Assembly: GCA_044222195.1 (NCBI GenBank)
Contig: JBGANS010000018.1
Location: 1 to 64,000 of the forward strand
Length of the DNA stretch: 64,000 nucleotides
Direction of reading: 5' to 3'
Source: JAHBXE01 sp044222195
GTDB lineage: Bacteria > Planctomycetota > Phycisphaerae > Phycisphaerales > UBA1924
Part shown: positions 34,298-42,662 of the stretch, piece after piece
Layout of the letters: the number at the start of each line of letters is the position of its first letter
How positions within the stretch are numbered: position 1 is the first letter of the stretch
The notes under the pieces: model-generated
Database searches by the model: none
Told to the model about the DNA's origin: nothing
What the model saw: only the letters and a program-made list of their open reading frames with translations
Position numbers and translations under genes: made by a program

Positions 34298-34512
34298 GTA
34301 CGCAGAGGCAGCAGAGTGAAGACGCAGAGGCCGCGGAGAAGGCAAAGTCGAGAGCAAGAAAGAGGGAAAGAGAGTAAGTAAGAAAGCCGGAAGGGGATGA
34401 CGACAGAAATGGCGAAAGACCACGAGACAATGCCACCGTCCATGCATTGCTCTCTCTGACACATTCTCCTCTCTGCGTCCTCTGCGTCTTCACTCTGCCG
34501 CCTCTGCGTACC
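34298..34512. repeat. Long imperfect hairpin repeat, copy E3
   Basis: The left arm GGTACGCAGAGGCAGCAGAG pairs with the right arm ending CTGCCGCCTCTGCGTACC at 34512. Both arms continue with GTGAAGACGCAGAGG. The middle of about 110 bases is A/G-rich and non-palindromic. It begins 6 bases after the isomerase stop and ends 12 bases before the next ATG. Confidence 0.8.
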
Positions 34513-34524
34513 CTCCTGACTCCT

Positions 34525-35697
34525 ATGACGTCACACGCAAAACTCCGCATGGGCATGATCGGTGGCGGACGCGACGCCTTCATCGGCGCGGTCCACCGCA
34601 AGGCCGCGGCACTCGACGGCCAAATCGACTTCATCGCAGGCGCCCTCTCCTCCAATGCCGACAAAGCCCTCGCCAGCGGCCGCGACCTCGGCCTCGCCAC
34701 GGACCGCAACTACCCGTCGTGGCGGGCCATGCTCGACGCCGAGTTGAAGCTGCCGAAGGACAAAGTGGGGGGGCGCATCGACTTCGTCTCCATCGTCACC
34801 CCCAACGACACCCACTTCGAAGTCGCCGCGGCATTCGCAAAGGCCGGTTTCAACATCGTCTGCGACAAACCGCTGTGCCACTCGACTGCTCAGGCCCGCG
34901 AACTCTGCGACATCGTCAAGAAGTCCGGCATCGTCTTCGCGGTCACCTACAACTACTCCGGCTACCCGATGGTCAAGCAGGCGCGGCACATGGTCCGCAC
35001 CGGACAGCTCGGCGACATCCGCAAGGTGATCGTCGAGTACAACCAGGGATGGCTCGCGACCGCGCTGGAGCAGTCCGGACAGAAGCAGGCCGACTGGCGC
35101 ACCGATCCCTCCCGCTCCGGCGCCGGCGGCGCGATCGGCGACATCGGCTCGCACGCGGAACAGCTGGTATCCCACATCACCGGCCTCGAACTTGACGTCA
35201 TCTGCGCCGACCTCACCAGCTTCATCCCCGGCCGACGGCTCGACGATGATGCGAACCTGCTCCTCCGCCTCCGCCGACCCAACGAGCCCCAAGCGTCAGC
35301 GCGGGGCGTTCTGATTGCCTCCCAAGTCGAAATCGGCCACGAAAACGACTTCCGCATCCGGATCTGGGGCACCAAGGCCGGGCTCGAATGGCACCAGGAA
35401 TCTCCCAACGAACTCTGGTTCAAGCCCGACGGCCAACCCATGCAACTCCTCCGCCGCGGCAACGGCTACCTCTGCGATGAAGCCAAGGCCGCGACGCGCC
35501 TCCCGCCCGGCCATCCCGAGGCCTTCTTCGAAGCCTTCGCCAACATCTACCTCAACGCCGCCAAGGCCATGCGCGGCGACAAGACCGCCGACTTCCCCTC
35601 CGTCTACGATGGCGCCCGCGGCGTCCACTTCATCGAAAAAACCGTCGAGTCCGCGGCGAGTGAGCGAAAGTGGACGCCCGCAAGTTGGAAGCCATGA
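34525..35697 (+). CDS. Gfo/Idh/MocA-family oxidoreductase
   Basis: Protein of 390 residues. The N-terminal NAD(P)-binding fold has LRMGMIGGGRDAFIGAVHR, then VSIVTPNDTHFEVAAAFAKAG, the catalytic-region CDKPLCHS and FAVTYNYSGYPMVKQARHMV; GGAIGDIGSHAEQLVSHITG is the family's histidine motif. The likely role is oxidation or reduction of sugar hydroxyls, with NAD(P) held in the cytosol. No clear Shine-Dalgarno: the right arm of repeat E3 lies immediately upstream. Repeats E3 and E4 flank the gene. Confidence 0.88.
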   Translation: MTSHAKLRMGMIGGGRDAFIGAVHRKAAALDGQIDFIAGALSSNADKALASGRDLGLATDRNYPSWRAMLDAELKLPKDKVGGRIDFVSIVTPNDTHFEVAAAFAKAGFNIVCDKPLCHSTAQARELCDIVKKSGIVFAVTYNYSGYPMVKQARHMVRTGQLGDIRKVIVEYNQGWLATALEQSGQKQADWRTDPSRSGAGGAIGDIGSHAEQLVSHITGLELDVICADLTSFIPGRRLDDDANLLLRLRRPNEPQASARGVLIASQVEIGHENDFRIRIWGTKAGLEWHQESPNELWFKPDGQPMQLLRRGNGYLCDEAKAATRLPPGHPEAFFEAFANIYLNAAKAMRGDKTADFPSVYDGARGVHFIEKTVESAASERKWTPASWKP

Positions 35698-35808
35698 GGA
35701 CTCACCGCAGAGGCGCAGAGATCGCTGAGAAAAGACAGAAGGCCTGGTCAGGAGGATTCTGAACACACTCTTCTCTCAGCGTCCTCTGCGCCTCTGCGGT
35801 GAGTCTTC
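35697..35808. repeat. Long imperfect hairpin repeat, copy E4
   Basis: The left arm GAGGACTCACCGCAGAGGCG pairs with the right arm CGCCTCTGCGGTGAGTCTTC with two mismatches. CGCTGAGA words extend the stem. It starts at the last base of the oxidoreductase stop codon and ends 12 bases before the lysC start. It has the shortest centre of the four copies. Confidence 0.8.
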
Positions 35809-35820
35809 CGGAATCAACCC

Positions 35821-37056
35821 TTGCCCCTCGTCGTCCAAAAGTTCGGCGGTTCCTCAGTCGCCGACGCCGACCGCATCCGCCGCTGCGCCCAGCGTGCCTA
35901 TGACGCCCGGCGAGCGGGCAGCGACGTCGTCGTCGTGGTTTCGGCCATGGGAAAGACCACCGATGGCCTGATCAATCTCGCCAACGAGATTACCCCGACG
36001 CCCGCCAAGCGTGAAATGGACCAGTTAATGGCCGCGGGCGAGCAGATCTCGATCGCCCTCACCGCCATCGCCCTGGAGATGCTCGGCCAGGACGCCATCA
36101 GCATGACCGGGGCTCAGGCCGGAATCCTCACCGAGCCCAGCCACACCAAGGCCCGCATCAAGACAATCGAAACCTCAGCCATCAAGCGCGAACTCGGCAA
36201 GGGAAAGATCGTGGTCGTCGCCGGCTTCCAGGGCGTCACGGCCGACGGCCATGTCACCACTCTCGGCCGCGGCGGTTCCGACACCACCGCCGTCGCACTC
36301 GCCGCGGCCCTCAAGGCCGATGTCTGCGACATCTTCACAGACGTCGACGGCGTCTACACCGCCGACCCCCGGATCGTCCCCGAAGCCCGCAAGATCGACC
36401 GCATCAGCTACGAAGCGATCCTGGAACTGGCCAGCCTGGGCGCCAAGGTCATGGCCACCCGCTCGATCTTCTTCGGCGCCAAGTACAACATCCCCATCCA
36501 CGTGAGGCACGCCATGCTCCCCGACCAAGGCACGATGATCGTCCCCGAATCCAAGGACATGGAGCAGGAGGAGATCACCGGCCTTGCTCTGAAGGTAAAC
36601 CTCGGCCGTGTCACGCTCTCCGGTCTCCCCGGCGGACCCGGCGTCCAGGGCCGCATCTTCGCCAACATTGCCCAGGCCGGGATCCTCGTCGACGACATCA
36701 TCCAGTCCGAGAGCGGGCCCGAATCCACCACCGTCAGCTTTACCGTCGATCACACCGACCTCGTGGACATCAAGCCCGTCCTCGACCGCATCATCGCCGA
36801 TCTCGGCCGCGGCACGGTCCGAATAGACGTCGGCCTCTGCAAGGTCTCCGCCGTCGGCGTCGGCATGCGTTCGCACACCGGCGTCGCGGCCAAGATGTTC
36901 CAGGCGTTGGCTGACGCGAAGGGCAGTGCAGGGGGCGCCGGGATCAAGATCCAGAACATCACCACGTCCGAGATCAAGATCTCCTGCATCCTGGCGAAGG
37001 AGGACGGCGAAGCTGCGATGCGGGCCGTCCACGGCGCGTTCGGCCTCGGCCGATAA
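35821..37056 (+). CDS. lysC: Aspartate kinase
   Basis: Protein of 411 residues from TTG 35821. It phosphorylates aspartate in lysine/threonine/methionine synthesis. VVQKFGGSSVADADRI (catalytic Lys), SAMGKTTDGLI, MAAGEQIS, GRGGSDTTAVALAAAL, FTDVDGVYTADPRIVPEA and MATRSIFFGAKY are conserved. The C-terminal half contains two ACT domains, so feedback control by lysine and/or threonine is likely. A small Gly/Ala-rich insert (KGSAGGAG) occurs before the final ACT strand. The right arm of repeat E4 ends just upstream of the start. Confidence 0.94.
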   Translation: MPLVVQKFGGSSVADADRIRRCAQRAYDARRAGSDVVVVVSAMGKTTDGLINLANEITPTPAKREMDQLMAAGEQISIALTAIALEMLGQDAISMTGAQAGILTEPSHTKARIKTIETSAIKRELGKGKIVVVAGFQGVTADGHVTTLGRGGSDTTAVALAAALKADVCDIFTDVDGVYTADPRIVPEARKIDRISYEAILELASLGAKVMATRSIFFGAKYNIPIHVRHAMLPDQGTMIVPESKDMEQEEITGLALKVNLGRVTLSGLPGGPGVQGRIFANIAQAGILVDDIIQSESGPESTTVSFTVDHTDLVDIKPVLDRIIADLGRGTVRIDVGLCKVSAVGVGMRSHTGVAAKMFQALADAKGSAGGAGIKIQNITTSEIKISCILAKEDGEAAMRAVHGAFGLGR

Positions 37057-37439
37057 GCCCGGGTGATTCCCTTCATAGGTAGTTTCGCGCGGCGGCGCGC
37101 CTCTCCCGAGAATCCTTCCGGGGGTCCTCCCGCACTTTGCCGCAACGCGACCGACGATAACCGCGCCCGCACCTTCCCGCGGGCACCCAGCCGTTACAAC
37201 CGGACAACTCTCGCTCTCGCGCGGTCCTGAGCAATCAACACCCGCCGGCCATCCGCCGATCCTTACCCGAAGCTGACCGGGCACTGAAGGGGAGGGCTCG
37301 GTCGGCAACGGCGCTTCTCGCGTGAAACACCGCGGCGGGCGTCTTGGTTGGGCCGGCGCAGTTGCCGGCTGGCAAGGAATCGCCGCCCGGCAAGGGAGCC
37401 GGATCCCACCCCGTCCGACTGGTTCTTAGGAGAAAGCTC
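37057..37439. other. Non-coding gap between lysC and the pseudopilin cluster
   Basis: I see no credible gene in these 383 bases. A short GCGC-rich stem-loop lies near 37090, without a T-run. The end carries AGGAG just before ATG 37440. A promoter for the pseudopilin cluster should be here, but I cannot pick a convincing one. Confidence 0.4.
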
Positions 37440-37895
37440 ATGCGCACCCGTGTTCGTAAGGCCTTCACGCTCGTCGAAATCCTGATCGTCGTCGTCATCC
37501 TCGGCATCCTGGCCGCGATTGTGATCCCGCAGTTCACCAACGCCACGCAGGACGCCCAGGGCGGCAACATCCAGAGCCAGCTCGACACGCTGAACAACCA
37601 GCTCGAGCTCTACAAGGCTCGCCACAACGGCAGCCTCCCGGCCGACTTCATGGCCGGCGGCGCGACCGCCTGGGACACGCTCAAGGCCGAAGGCTACATC
37701 AAGGCCGCTCCGCGTAACCCGGCGTGCCCGAACGCCGCGGGCGCGATCGAAGTCGTCTACGGCGCTGGCCAGCCCGGCACCGCGGACAAGGGCTGGAACT
37801 ACGACACCGGCACCAACACGCTCTACGCCTGCTACTTTGACGAGGACCTCACCAACAACGGTGCGAATCCCCACGTCACGCCCAACACGCCCTGA
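37440..37895 (+). CDS. GspG-like major pseudopilin
   Basis: Protein of 151 residues with TTAGGAG before ATG 37440. A short basic leader MRTRVRKA precedes FTLVEILIVVVILGILAAIVIPQFTNAT, the prepilin site and helix of type II secretion G-type pseudopilins. Then come the amphipathic helix QSQLDTLNNQLELYKARHNG and a globular end with PRNPA. It is likely cleaved and methylated by prepilin peptidase and assembled as the main pseudopilus subunit. A strong hairpin follows the gene. Confidence 0.88.
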   Translation: MRTRVRKAFTLVEILIVVVILGILAAIVIPQFTNATQDAQGGNIQSQLDTLNNQLELYKARHNGSLPADFMAGGATAWDTLKAEGYIKAAPRNPACPNAAGAIEVVYGAGQPGTADKGWNYDTGTNTLYACYFDEDLTNNGANPHVTPNTP

Positions 37896-37917
37896 GTCTG
37901 TGTAACCAAGTTACTCT

Positions 37918-37953
37918 CTCGGCGCGTCCCTACCGGGGCACGCCGAGCTTTCT
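37918..37953 (+). terminator. Strong hairpin between the two GspG-like genes
   Basis: CTCGGCGCGTCCC (37918-37930) pairs with GGGGCACGCCGAG (37935-37947), thirteen positions with one mismatch, loop TACC, followed by CTTTCT. It may act as a partial terminator or 3' stabiliser giving more of the first pseudopilin than of the second. Confidence 0.55.
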
Positions 37954-38013
37954 GGGGAGGGCATTGGCGGGGAGCGTCCGGGGGCGCCTCTCGCTCGGCA
38001 GGAGAGCCTGTTC

Positions 38014-38448
38014 ATGCGGCAGAAGCGCGCGTTCACGCTCGTTGAAATCCTTATCGTCGTCGTAATCCTCGGCATCCTCGCCGCGATGGTGATCCCGCAG
38101 TTCACCAACGCCACCAAGGAAGCCGCGAGCCAGGCGACGGTCAGCCAGCTCAGCAAGATCCGCAACGCCGTCGGCGTCTTCTCGGTCCGGCACGGCAACT
38201 CCATGCCGACGATCCAGGCCGGCGACGGCACCTGGGGCGAGATTCTGACGCCCTCCGGCGAGTACATGAAGCAGGCCCCACGCAACAAGTGGGTTGACCC
38301 TGCCTACGCCTCCACGATCATCATCCGCGACACGCCAGACACCGCCTACACATCTCCCTCCCCGACCTACGGCTGGATCTTCAGTCCCGCCAACCAGACC
38401 GTCTGGGCCGCGGGCTTCGACGGCGAGGATGTTCCCTTTCCGCACTGA
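38014..38448 (+). CDS. GspG-like pseudopilin, second copy
   Basis: Protein of 144 residues with CAGGAG upstream. MRQKRA then FTLVEILIVVVILGILAAMVIPQFTNAT, almost identical over the first 30 residues to the preceding gene but divergent afterwards (GVFSVRHGNSMPTIQAGDGTWGE, APRNKWVDPA). It may be a minor pseudopilin or a specialised paralog. A terminator-like hairpin follows at 38478. Confidence 0.85.
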   Translation: MRQKRAFTLVEILIVVVILGILAAMVIPQFTNATKEAASQATVSQLSKIRNAVGVFSVRHGNSMPTIQAGDGTWGEILTPSGEYMKQAPRNKWVDPAYASTIIIRDTPDTAYTSPSPTYGWIFSPANQTVWAAGFDGEDVPFPH

Positions 38449-38477
38449 TCCATGAGCCGTCATCCCAAACACCACCT

Positions 38478-38501
38478 GCCCCGGGCGCTGCAGCCCGGGG
38501 C
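38478..38501 (+). terminator. Terminator-like hairpin after the second GspG-like gene
   Basis: GCCCCGGGC and GCCCGGGGC form a perfect 9-bp stem with loop GCTGCA, followed by GTTGTAATTG. The T content after the stem is low, so termination may be partial. Confidence 0.55.
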
Positions 38502-38665
38502 GTTGTAATTGTCGTCCGGCCGGTCCTGGAGATGCACGCGTCCCAGAACCCGTCCGCCCTCGCCGACGGTTCATCGCTCCACACGTGCCCCCAAACCCGC
38601 AAAACCCCGCCCGAAATCCCGCCGATACCTCTTCCATGGACCATTCACCTCTCGGAGGTCGCAGC

Positions 38666-39022
38666 ATGCGCCGCCCCGCCTTCGGATACCAGAACGCCGT
38701 TCTCTCCGCCATCGCCGTCATCCTCGCAGTCGGTCTCATCGACCGTCGCTCCGGCGGTGAGCTGACTTCGCTCCCTCAAGCGCAGGCGCAGGTCCAGCCC
38801 GACCAGGGCGGGATGACCAACGCCCTCGAGCAGCGCAAGGTGATGATCGCCGATCTCAAGGCCATCAACGCCCGCCTCGAGCGCATCGAAGCCAAGCTCA
38901 ACTCGGGCATCAGCGTCAAGGTCACGAGCATGCCCCCGGTCCAGGTGAACAACCCACCCGAGACCCGCAAGCCCAAGAACGATGACGCCAAGTCCGACAA
39001 GAACGAAGTCAGCAAACCGTGA
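38666..39022 (+). CDS. Small membrane-anchored protein with helical/coiled segment
   Basis: Protein of 118 residues. Start ATG 38666 is set by GGAGG 8 bases upstream. One N-terminal membrane helix (AVLSAIAVILAVGLI) is followed by a Gln/Ala linker, a coiled-coil segment (EQRKVMIADLKAINARLERIEAKL) and a charged Lys/Asp-rich tail. It sits between pseudopilin genes and may help assembly, but no family is recognised. Confidence 0.6.
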   Translation: MRRPAFGYQNAVLSAIAVILAVGLIDRRSGGELTSLPQAQAQVQPDQGGMTNALEQRKVMIADLKAINARLERIEAKLNSGISVKVTSMPPVQVNNPPETRKPKNDDAKSDKNEVSKP

Positions 39023-39036
39023 GGCGGGAGTCCGAC

Positions 39037-39567
39037 GTGATCCGTACCGCAGTCCACAGCCCTCACGCCACGCGGCGGCGAGCCTACACGCTCGTCGAGG
39101 TGCTCATTGTCGTGGTGCTCCTGGGAATCGCCAGCGCCCTGGTGGTCCCCAACGTCGGTTCGACCGACGTGCTCCGGATCCAGTCCACCGTCCGCGCCAT
39201 CGTCGCCGACATCAACTTCGCCCAGTCCGACGCCCTGGCCCGCCAGCAGGGCCGGGCCATCATCTTCGACCAGCAAAACAACAACTACGCCATCGTCGAG
39301 GTCCACAGCGCCACGCTGAACCCGAGCGACGACACCATCCAAGCGGTTAATCTCCGCAACGGCCGGAAGTTCCACGACTCCCGCATCGAGTCGGTGAACT
39401 TCGACGGCAGCAACGTGCTGGTCTTCGACGAGCTGGGCGGCACCGTCACCGCGCCCGCCAGCACAACGCCCAGTTCCGGCGGATCCCTGATCATCAGCGG
39501 GTCCAACTCGAGATTCCGGATCAACGTCGAGGCGTACACCGGTCGCGTGTCCGTGACGCGGCTCTGA
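39037..39567 (+). CDS. GspH/FimT-like minor pseudopilin
   Basis: Protein of about 176 residues. GTG 39037 is favoured by GGGAG six bases upstream; GTG 39019 overlapping the previous stop is possible. After a basic leader the prepilin motif YTLVEVLIVVVLLGIASALVVPNV occurs (Tyr replaces the usual Phe at +1). The helix VRAIVADINFAQSDALARQQGRAIIFD is typical of GspH/FimT minor pilins, which sit at the pseudopilus tip. Confidence 0.82.
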   Translation: MIRTAVHSPHATRRRAYTLVEVLIVVVLLGIASALVVPNVGSTDVLRIQSTVRAIVADINFAQSDALARQQGRAIIFDQQNNNYAIVEVHSATLNPSDDTIQAVNLRNGRKFHDSRIESVNFDGSNVLVFDELGGTVTAPASTTPSSGGSLIISGSNSRFRINVEAYTGRVSVTRL

Positions 39568-39592
39568 GCACACGTCTTTCGAAGAGGTGGTC

Positions 39593-39811
39593 ATGAGAGG
39601 CAATCCCGCGAAGCACGTTCCGCAACGCACCGTCGCCATCACCTTCGCGACCTTCGCGCTGTCGGTCTTCGCGATCCTCCTCTGGGGACGAATCAAGCTG
39701 GTCGCCGGGGTGCCTCGCACCGCCTACGCCGAGCCCAGGCACGTCGCCCCGGCGCCCAAAGCGCCGCCCGCGCCGATTCCCGCCGACCGGCCCGACCTCC
39801 GTGGCGACTGA
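39593..39811 (+). CDS. Small single-pass membrane protein
   Basis: Protein of 72 residues. Start ATG 39593 has GAGGTGG upstream. One membrane helix (VAITFATFALSVFAILLWG) is followed by an Ala/Pro-rich tail ending DRPDLRGD. It is likely co-transcribed with the minor pseudopilin (25-base gap). No family is recognised. Confidence 0.55.
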   Translation: MRGNPAKHVPQRTVAITFATFALSVFAILLWGRIKLVAGVPRTAYAEPRHVAPAPKAPPAPIPADRPDLRGD

Positions 39812-40174
39812 CTCCACGCCGCCGCGGCTTCAGCCCGACCATGGCGCCCACGGGTCGCGTGCGTCATGCGCGAGCCTCCCAAGCACCGCCACTTGATCTC
39901 CCAGCCAGTTCGCGATGATCCTCGCGCCGATTGGTGGACGTGATTCCGGACGTCGTACCAGCGTCCGGAAAGCCGCCCGTTGCGACTGGGAGGCTTTACC
40001 CAGCCCGCTCAAAGCGACTGTCGACCGTTCCGACCCCCGCAAGTTCTGCGTTCACGCTGACGACATTCGATCTGAGTCACGGTGTTGACCGCCGGGGGGC
40101 ATGTCGCCCCGGGGACCCGAGACGCCGGGAAAGCATTATCCCCGCGACACGCGCGGCGGACCCAAGGAGTAGTC
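39812..40174. other. Non-coding gap upstream of the secretin, with a hairpin at 40092-40112
   Basis: No convincing gene is seen in 363 bases. CCGGGG (40092-40097) and CCCCGG (40107-40112) form a hairpin about 60 bases before the secretin start. AAGGAG at 40164-40169 is the ribosome site. A separate promoter for the secretin is plausible but not identified. Confidence 0.4.
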
Positions 40175-42517
40175 ATGGCCGAGTTCTCAACACGGTATTG
40201 CGCGACCCTTCGTACGGCGAAGCTCGCCGTGACCGCCGCGGCTCTCTTTGGACTGGCGGGGTCCGCATTCGGCCAGGCCAAGTCGGGCTCCAAGGCCCCG
40301 CCCGTGCCCTCGCCCGCTCCGGTCGCAGCGCCGGCCGCGCCCGCAGCGCAGCCCGCGGCCTCGCCCAGCAGCTCGCCCGGTAACGGAAAGGTCATCCGCC
40401 AGGCCGGATCGACCCCCCCGGCGCCCAAGGCCGATCAGCACATGAACGAAAACCCCGCGGCCCCGGCCGGCGACGCCCCCGCGGGCGAGAACGGCGGCGA
40501 CGGCAAGATCAAGGTGGACGATCACCTGATCGTGGACCTTCACGTCAACGATGAAGACCTCGCCAACGTCCTGCAGATGCTCTCGATCCAGTCCCAGAAG
40601 AACATCGTCACCAGCAAGGCCGTCTCGGCCGTCGTCACGGCGAACCTCTACGGCGTGACATTCTACGAAGCCCTCGACGCCATCCTCCACGTCAACGGCT
40701 ACGGCTACATCGAGAAGGGTAACTTCATCTTTGTGTACACGCTCGAGGAACTCGAGAAGATCGAAGCGATGAACCGCACCCGCGTGTGGAAGGTCGTCAA
40801 GCTCAACTACCTGAACTCCACCGACGCCGCCGAGTTCGTCAAGCCCCTGCTCTCCGAGGGTGGCCAGATCAAGACCAACGGCAAGGCCCCGAACTTCACG
40901 ATCGCCGAGAACGCTCCGGGCGGCGCTGAAGACTACGCCCACGAGTCGACCATGATGGTCTTCGACTACGAGGAGAACCTGGGCGAGATCGAGAAGGTCG
41001 TCAAGGAACTCGACACGCGTCCGGCCCAGGTGCTCGTCGAGGCGACGATTCTTCAGACCAGCCTCAACGAGGCCAACGCCTTCGGCGTGGACTTCTCCGT
41101 CCTGGCCGACATGGACTTCACCGACTTCGTGAACATCGGCGGCCCCCTCGAAGCCGTCAACGGAATGATCAAGGGCAACGGCGCTTCATCCGGTGGTTCG
41201 AGCGGCTCGGGTGGCTCGGGCGGTTCCGGTGGCACCGGCGGCAGTACGGGCACGCCTCTCCCCAGCGACAACCGGGGCTTTGGCCTCGCCAGCACCCCCG
41301 GCAACACCGCCGGCCCGGGCACGCTCAAGCTCGGCGTGGTCTGGAACGACGTCGCGGCATTCATCAAGATGCTCGACCAGGTCGCGGACACCACGATTAT
41401 CTCCCGCCCCAACATCCTCACTCTCAATCGCCAGCCCGCCCGCGTCCTCGTGGGCCGCAAGGTCGGCTACCTGAACTCGACCACGACCGACACCGCTACG
41501 ACGCAGACCGTCGAGTTCCTCGACACCGGCACCCAGCTCTACTTCCGTCCCTTCGTGAGCACCGACGGCTCCATCCGCATGGAACTCAAGCCTAAGGTCT
41601 CGGAAGCCGTCATCCGCAACACGACCAGCACCGGTGGCCAGACCGTCACGATCCCGGACGAAATCAGCAACGAGCTGACGACCAACGTCATCGTCCGTGA
41701 CGGCAACACGATCGTCCTCGGCGGCCTCTTCCGCGAAGCCACCTCGGCCTCCCGTCGCCAGGTCCCCGGTCTTGGCGACATGCCGCTCATCGGCGCCGCC
41801 TTCCGCGGGCACGACGACTCGACCGAGCGCAACGAAGTCATCTTCATGATCACGCCGTCGATCCTCGCCGACGCCCTCGCCGTCGAGCAGGGCAAGCGGG
41901 GCATGGCGATGGTCGAGCGCGTCCGCGCCGGCTCTCGCGAGGGCCTGCTCCCCTGGAGCCGCGAGAAGCGCTGCCAGCAGCTCGTGATGGAAGCGACCCG
42001 CCTCGCCCAGGAAGGAAAGCGTGAAGAGGCGCTCAGCAAGGTCCAGTACGCCCTCAGCCTCATGCACAACCAGGCCGACGCCATCCAGCTCCGCGAAGAG
42101 CTGATGAACCAGAAGTCCAACTGGCCGACCCGCAGCATGCAGCACGAGATCGTGACCGGCGAACTCGAGAAGAAGATCTCCGGTTCCAAGAAGGCCGAAG
42201 CGGCCATCCAGGCCGCGGAACTCGCGCGGCGTGAAGCCCGCCGTAACCCCAACCGGGCCAAGCCCGCGAAGGCACCGGAGGTGGTGGTCGAGGCCCCGGG
42301 CCAGGTCGTCTTCACCCCCGAGCCGCAGCTTCCTGAGACGGCGCCGGTCGTCGAGCCCGCCCAGCCCATGGGCAGCGAGCCGGCGTCGTCCGGTTCGAAC
42401 GAGCCCGGTTCGAACGAGCCCGGTTCCGCCGAACCCGCCTCATCTGAGCCCGGTTCCTCCGAGCCCGCCAGCGGCGGCAACGAGCCCACCGAGCCCAAGC
42501 CGGCCGACCCGCGTTAA
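40175..42517 (+). CDS. Secretin (GspD/PilQ-like outer-membrane channel)
   Basis: Protein of 780 residues, with AAGGAG before ATG 40175. A signal peptide (near residues 10-30, ALFGLAGSAFGQA) leads to an Ala/Pro-rich linker, then N-domains (DLHVNDEDLANVLQMLSIQSQKNIVTSKAVSAVVTANLYGVTFYEALDAILHVNGYG is the STN/N0-like part, and DTRPAQVLVEATILQTSLNE). A Gly/Ser-rich insert precedes the secretin core with NIGGPL and TNVIVRDGNTIVLGGLFRE...QVPGLGDMPLIGAAFRG. It ends in a degenerate repeat of GSNEP/GSSEP units. It should form the gated ring for type II secretion or pilus export. A terminator follows. Confidence 0.88.
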   Translation: MAEFSTRYCATLRTAKLAVTAAALFGLAGSAFGQAKSGSKAPPVPSPAPVAAPAAPAAQPAASPSSSPGNGKVIRQAGSTPPAPKADQHMNENPAAPAGDAPAGENGGDGKIKVDDHLIVDLHVNDEDLANVLQMLSIQSQKNIVTSKAVSAVVTANLYGVTFYEALDAILHVNGYGYIEKGNFIFVYTLEELEKIEAMNRTRVWKVVKLNYLNSTDAAEFVKPLLSEGGQIKTNGKAPNFTIAENAPGGAEDYAHESTMMVFDYEENLGEIEKVVKELDTRPAQVLVEATILQTSLNEANAFGVDFSVLADMDFTDFVNIGGPLEAVNGMIKGNGASSGGSSGSGGSGGSGGTGGSTGTPLPSDNRGFGLASTPGNTAGPGTLKLGVVWNDVAAFIKMLDQVADTTIISRPNILTLNRQPARVLVGRKVGYLNSTTTDTATTQTVEFLDTGTQLYFRPFVSTDGSIRMELKPKVSEAVIRNTTSTGGQTVTIPDEISNELTTNVIVRDGNTIVLGGLFREATSASRRQVPGLGDMPLIGAAFRGHDDSTERNEVIFMITPSILADALAVEQGKRGMAMVERVRAGSREGLLPWSREKRCQQLVMEATRLAQEGKREEALSKVQYALSLMHNQADAIQLREELMNQKSNWPTRSMQHEIVTGELEKKISGSKKAEAAIQAAELARREARRNPNRAKPAKAPEVVVEAPGQVVFTPEPQLPETAPVVEPAQPMGSEPASSGSNEPGSNEPGSAEPASSEPGSSEPASGGNEPTEPKPADPR

Positions 42518-42560
42518 GGTCCGCAAACACTTCGTTTAGTCGACAACGCTGTTCGCAACG

Positions 42561-42592
42561 CCGACCGCTCGCCGAGCGGTCGGTGTCTTTTT
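42561..42592 (+). terminator. Terminator after the secretin gene
   Basis: A perfect 10-bp stem CCGACCGCTC/GAGCGGTCGG with loop GCC is followed by TGTCTTTTT. Confidence 0.8.
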
Positions 42593-42662
42593 CCCCGTAC
42601 CAAAGCCGGTCGAACAAAGGCCCGATCATCTGGTGAGGTCTCACACTTCGAGGGAATACCGC

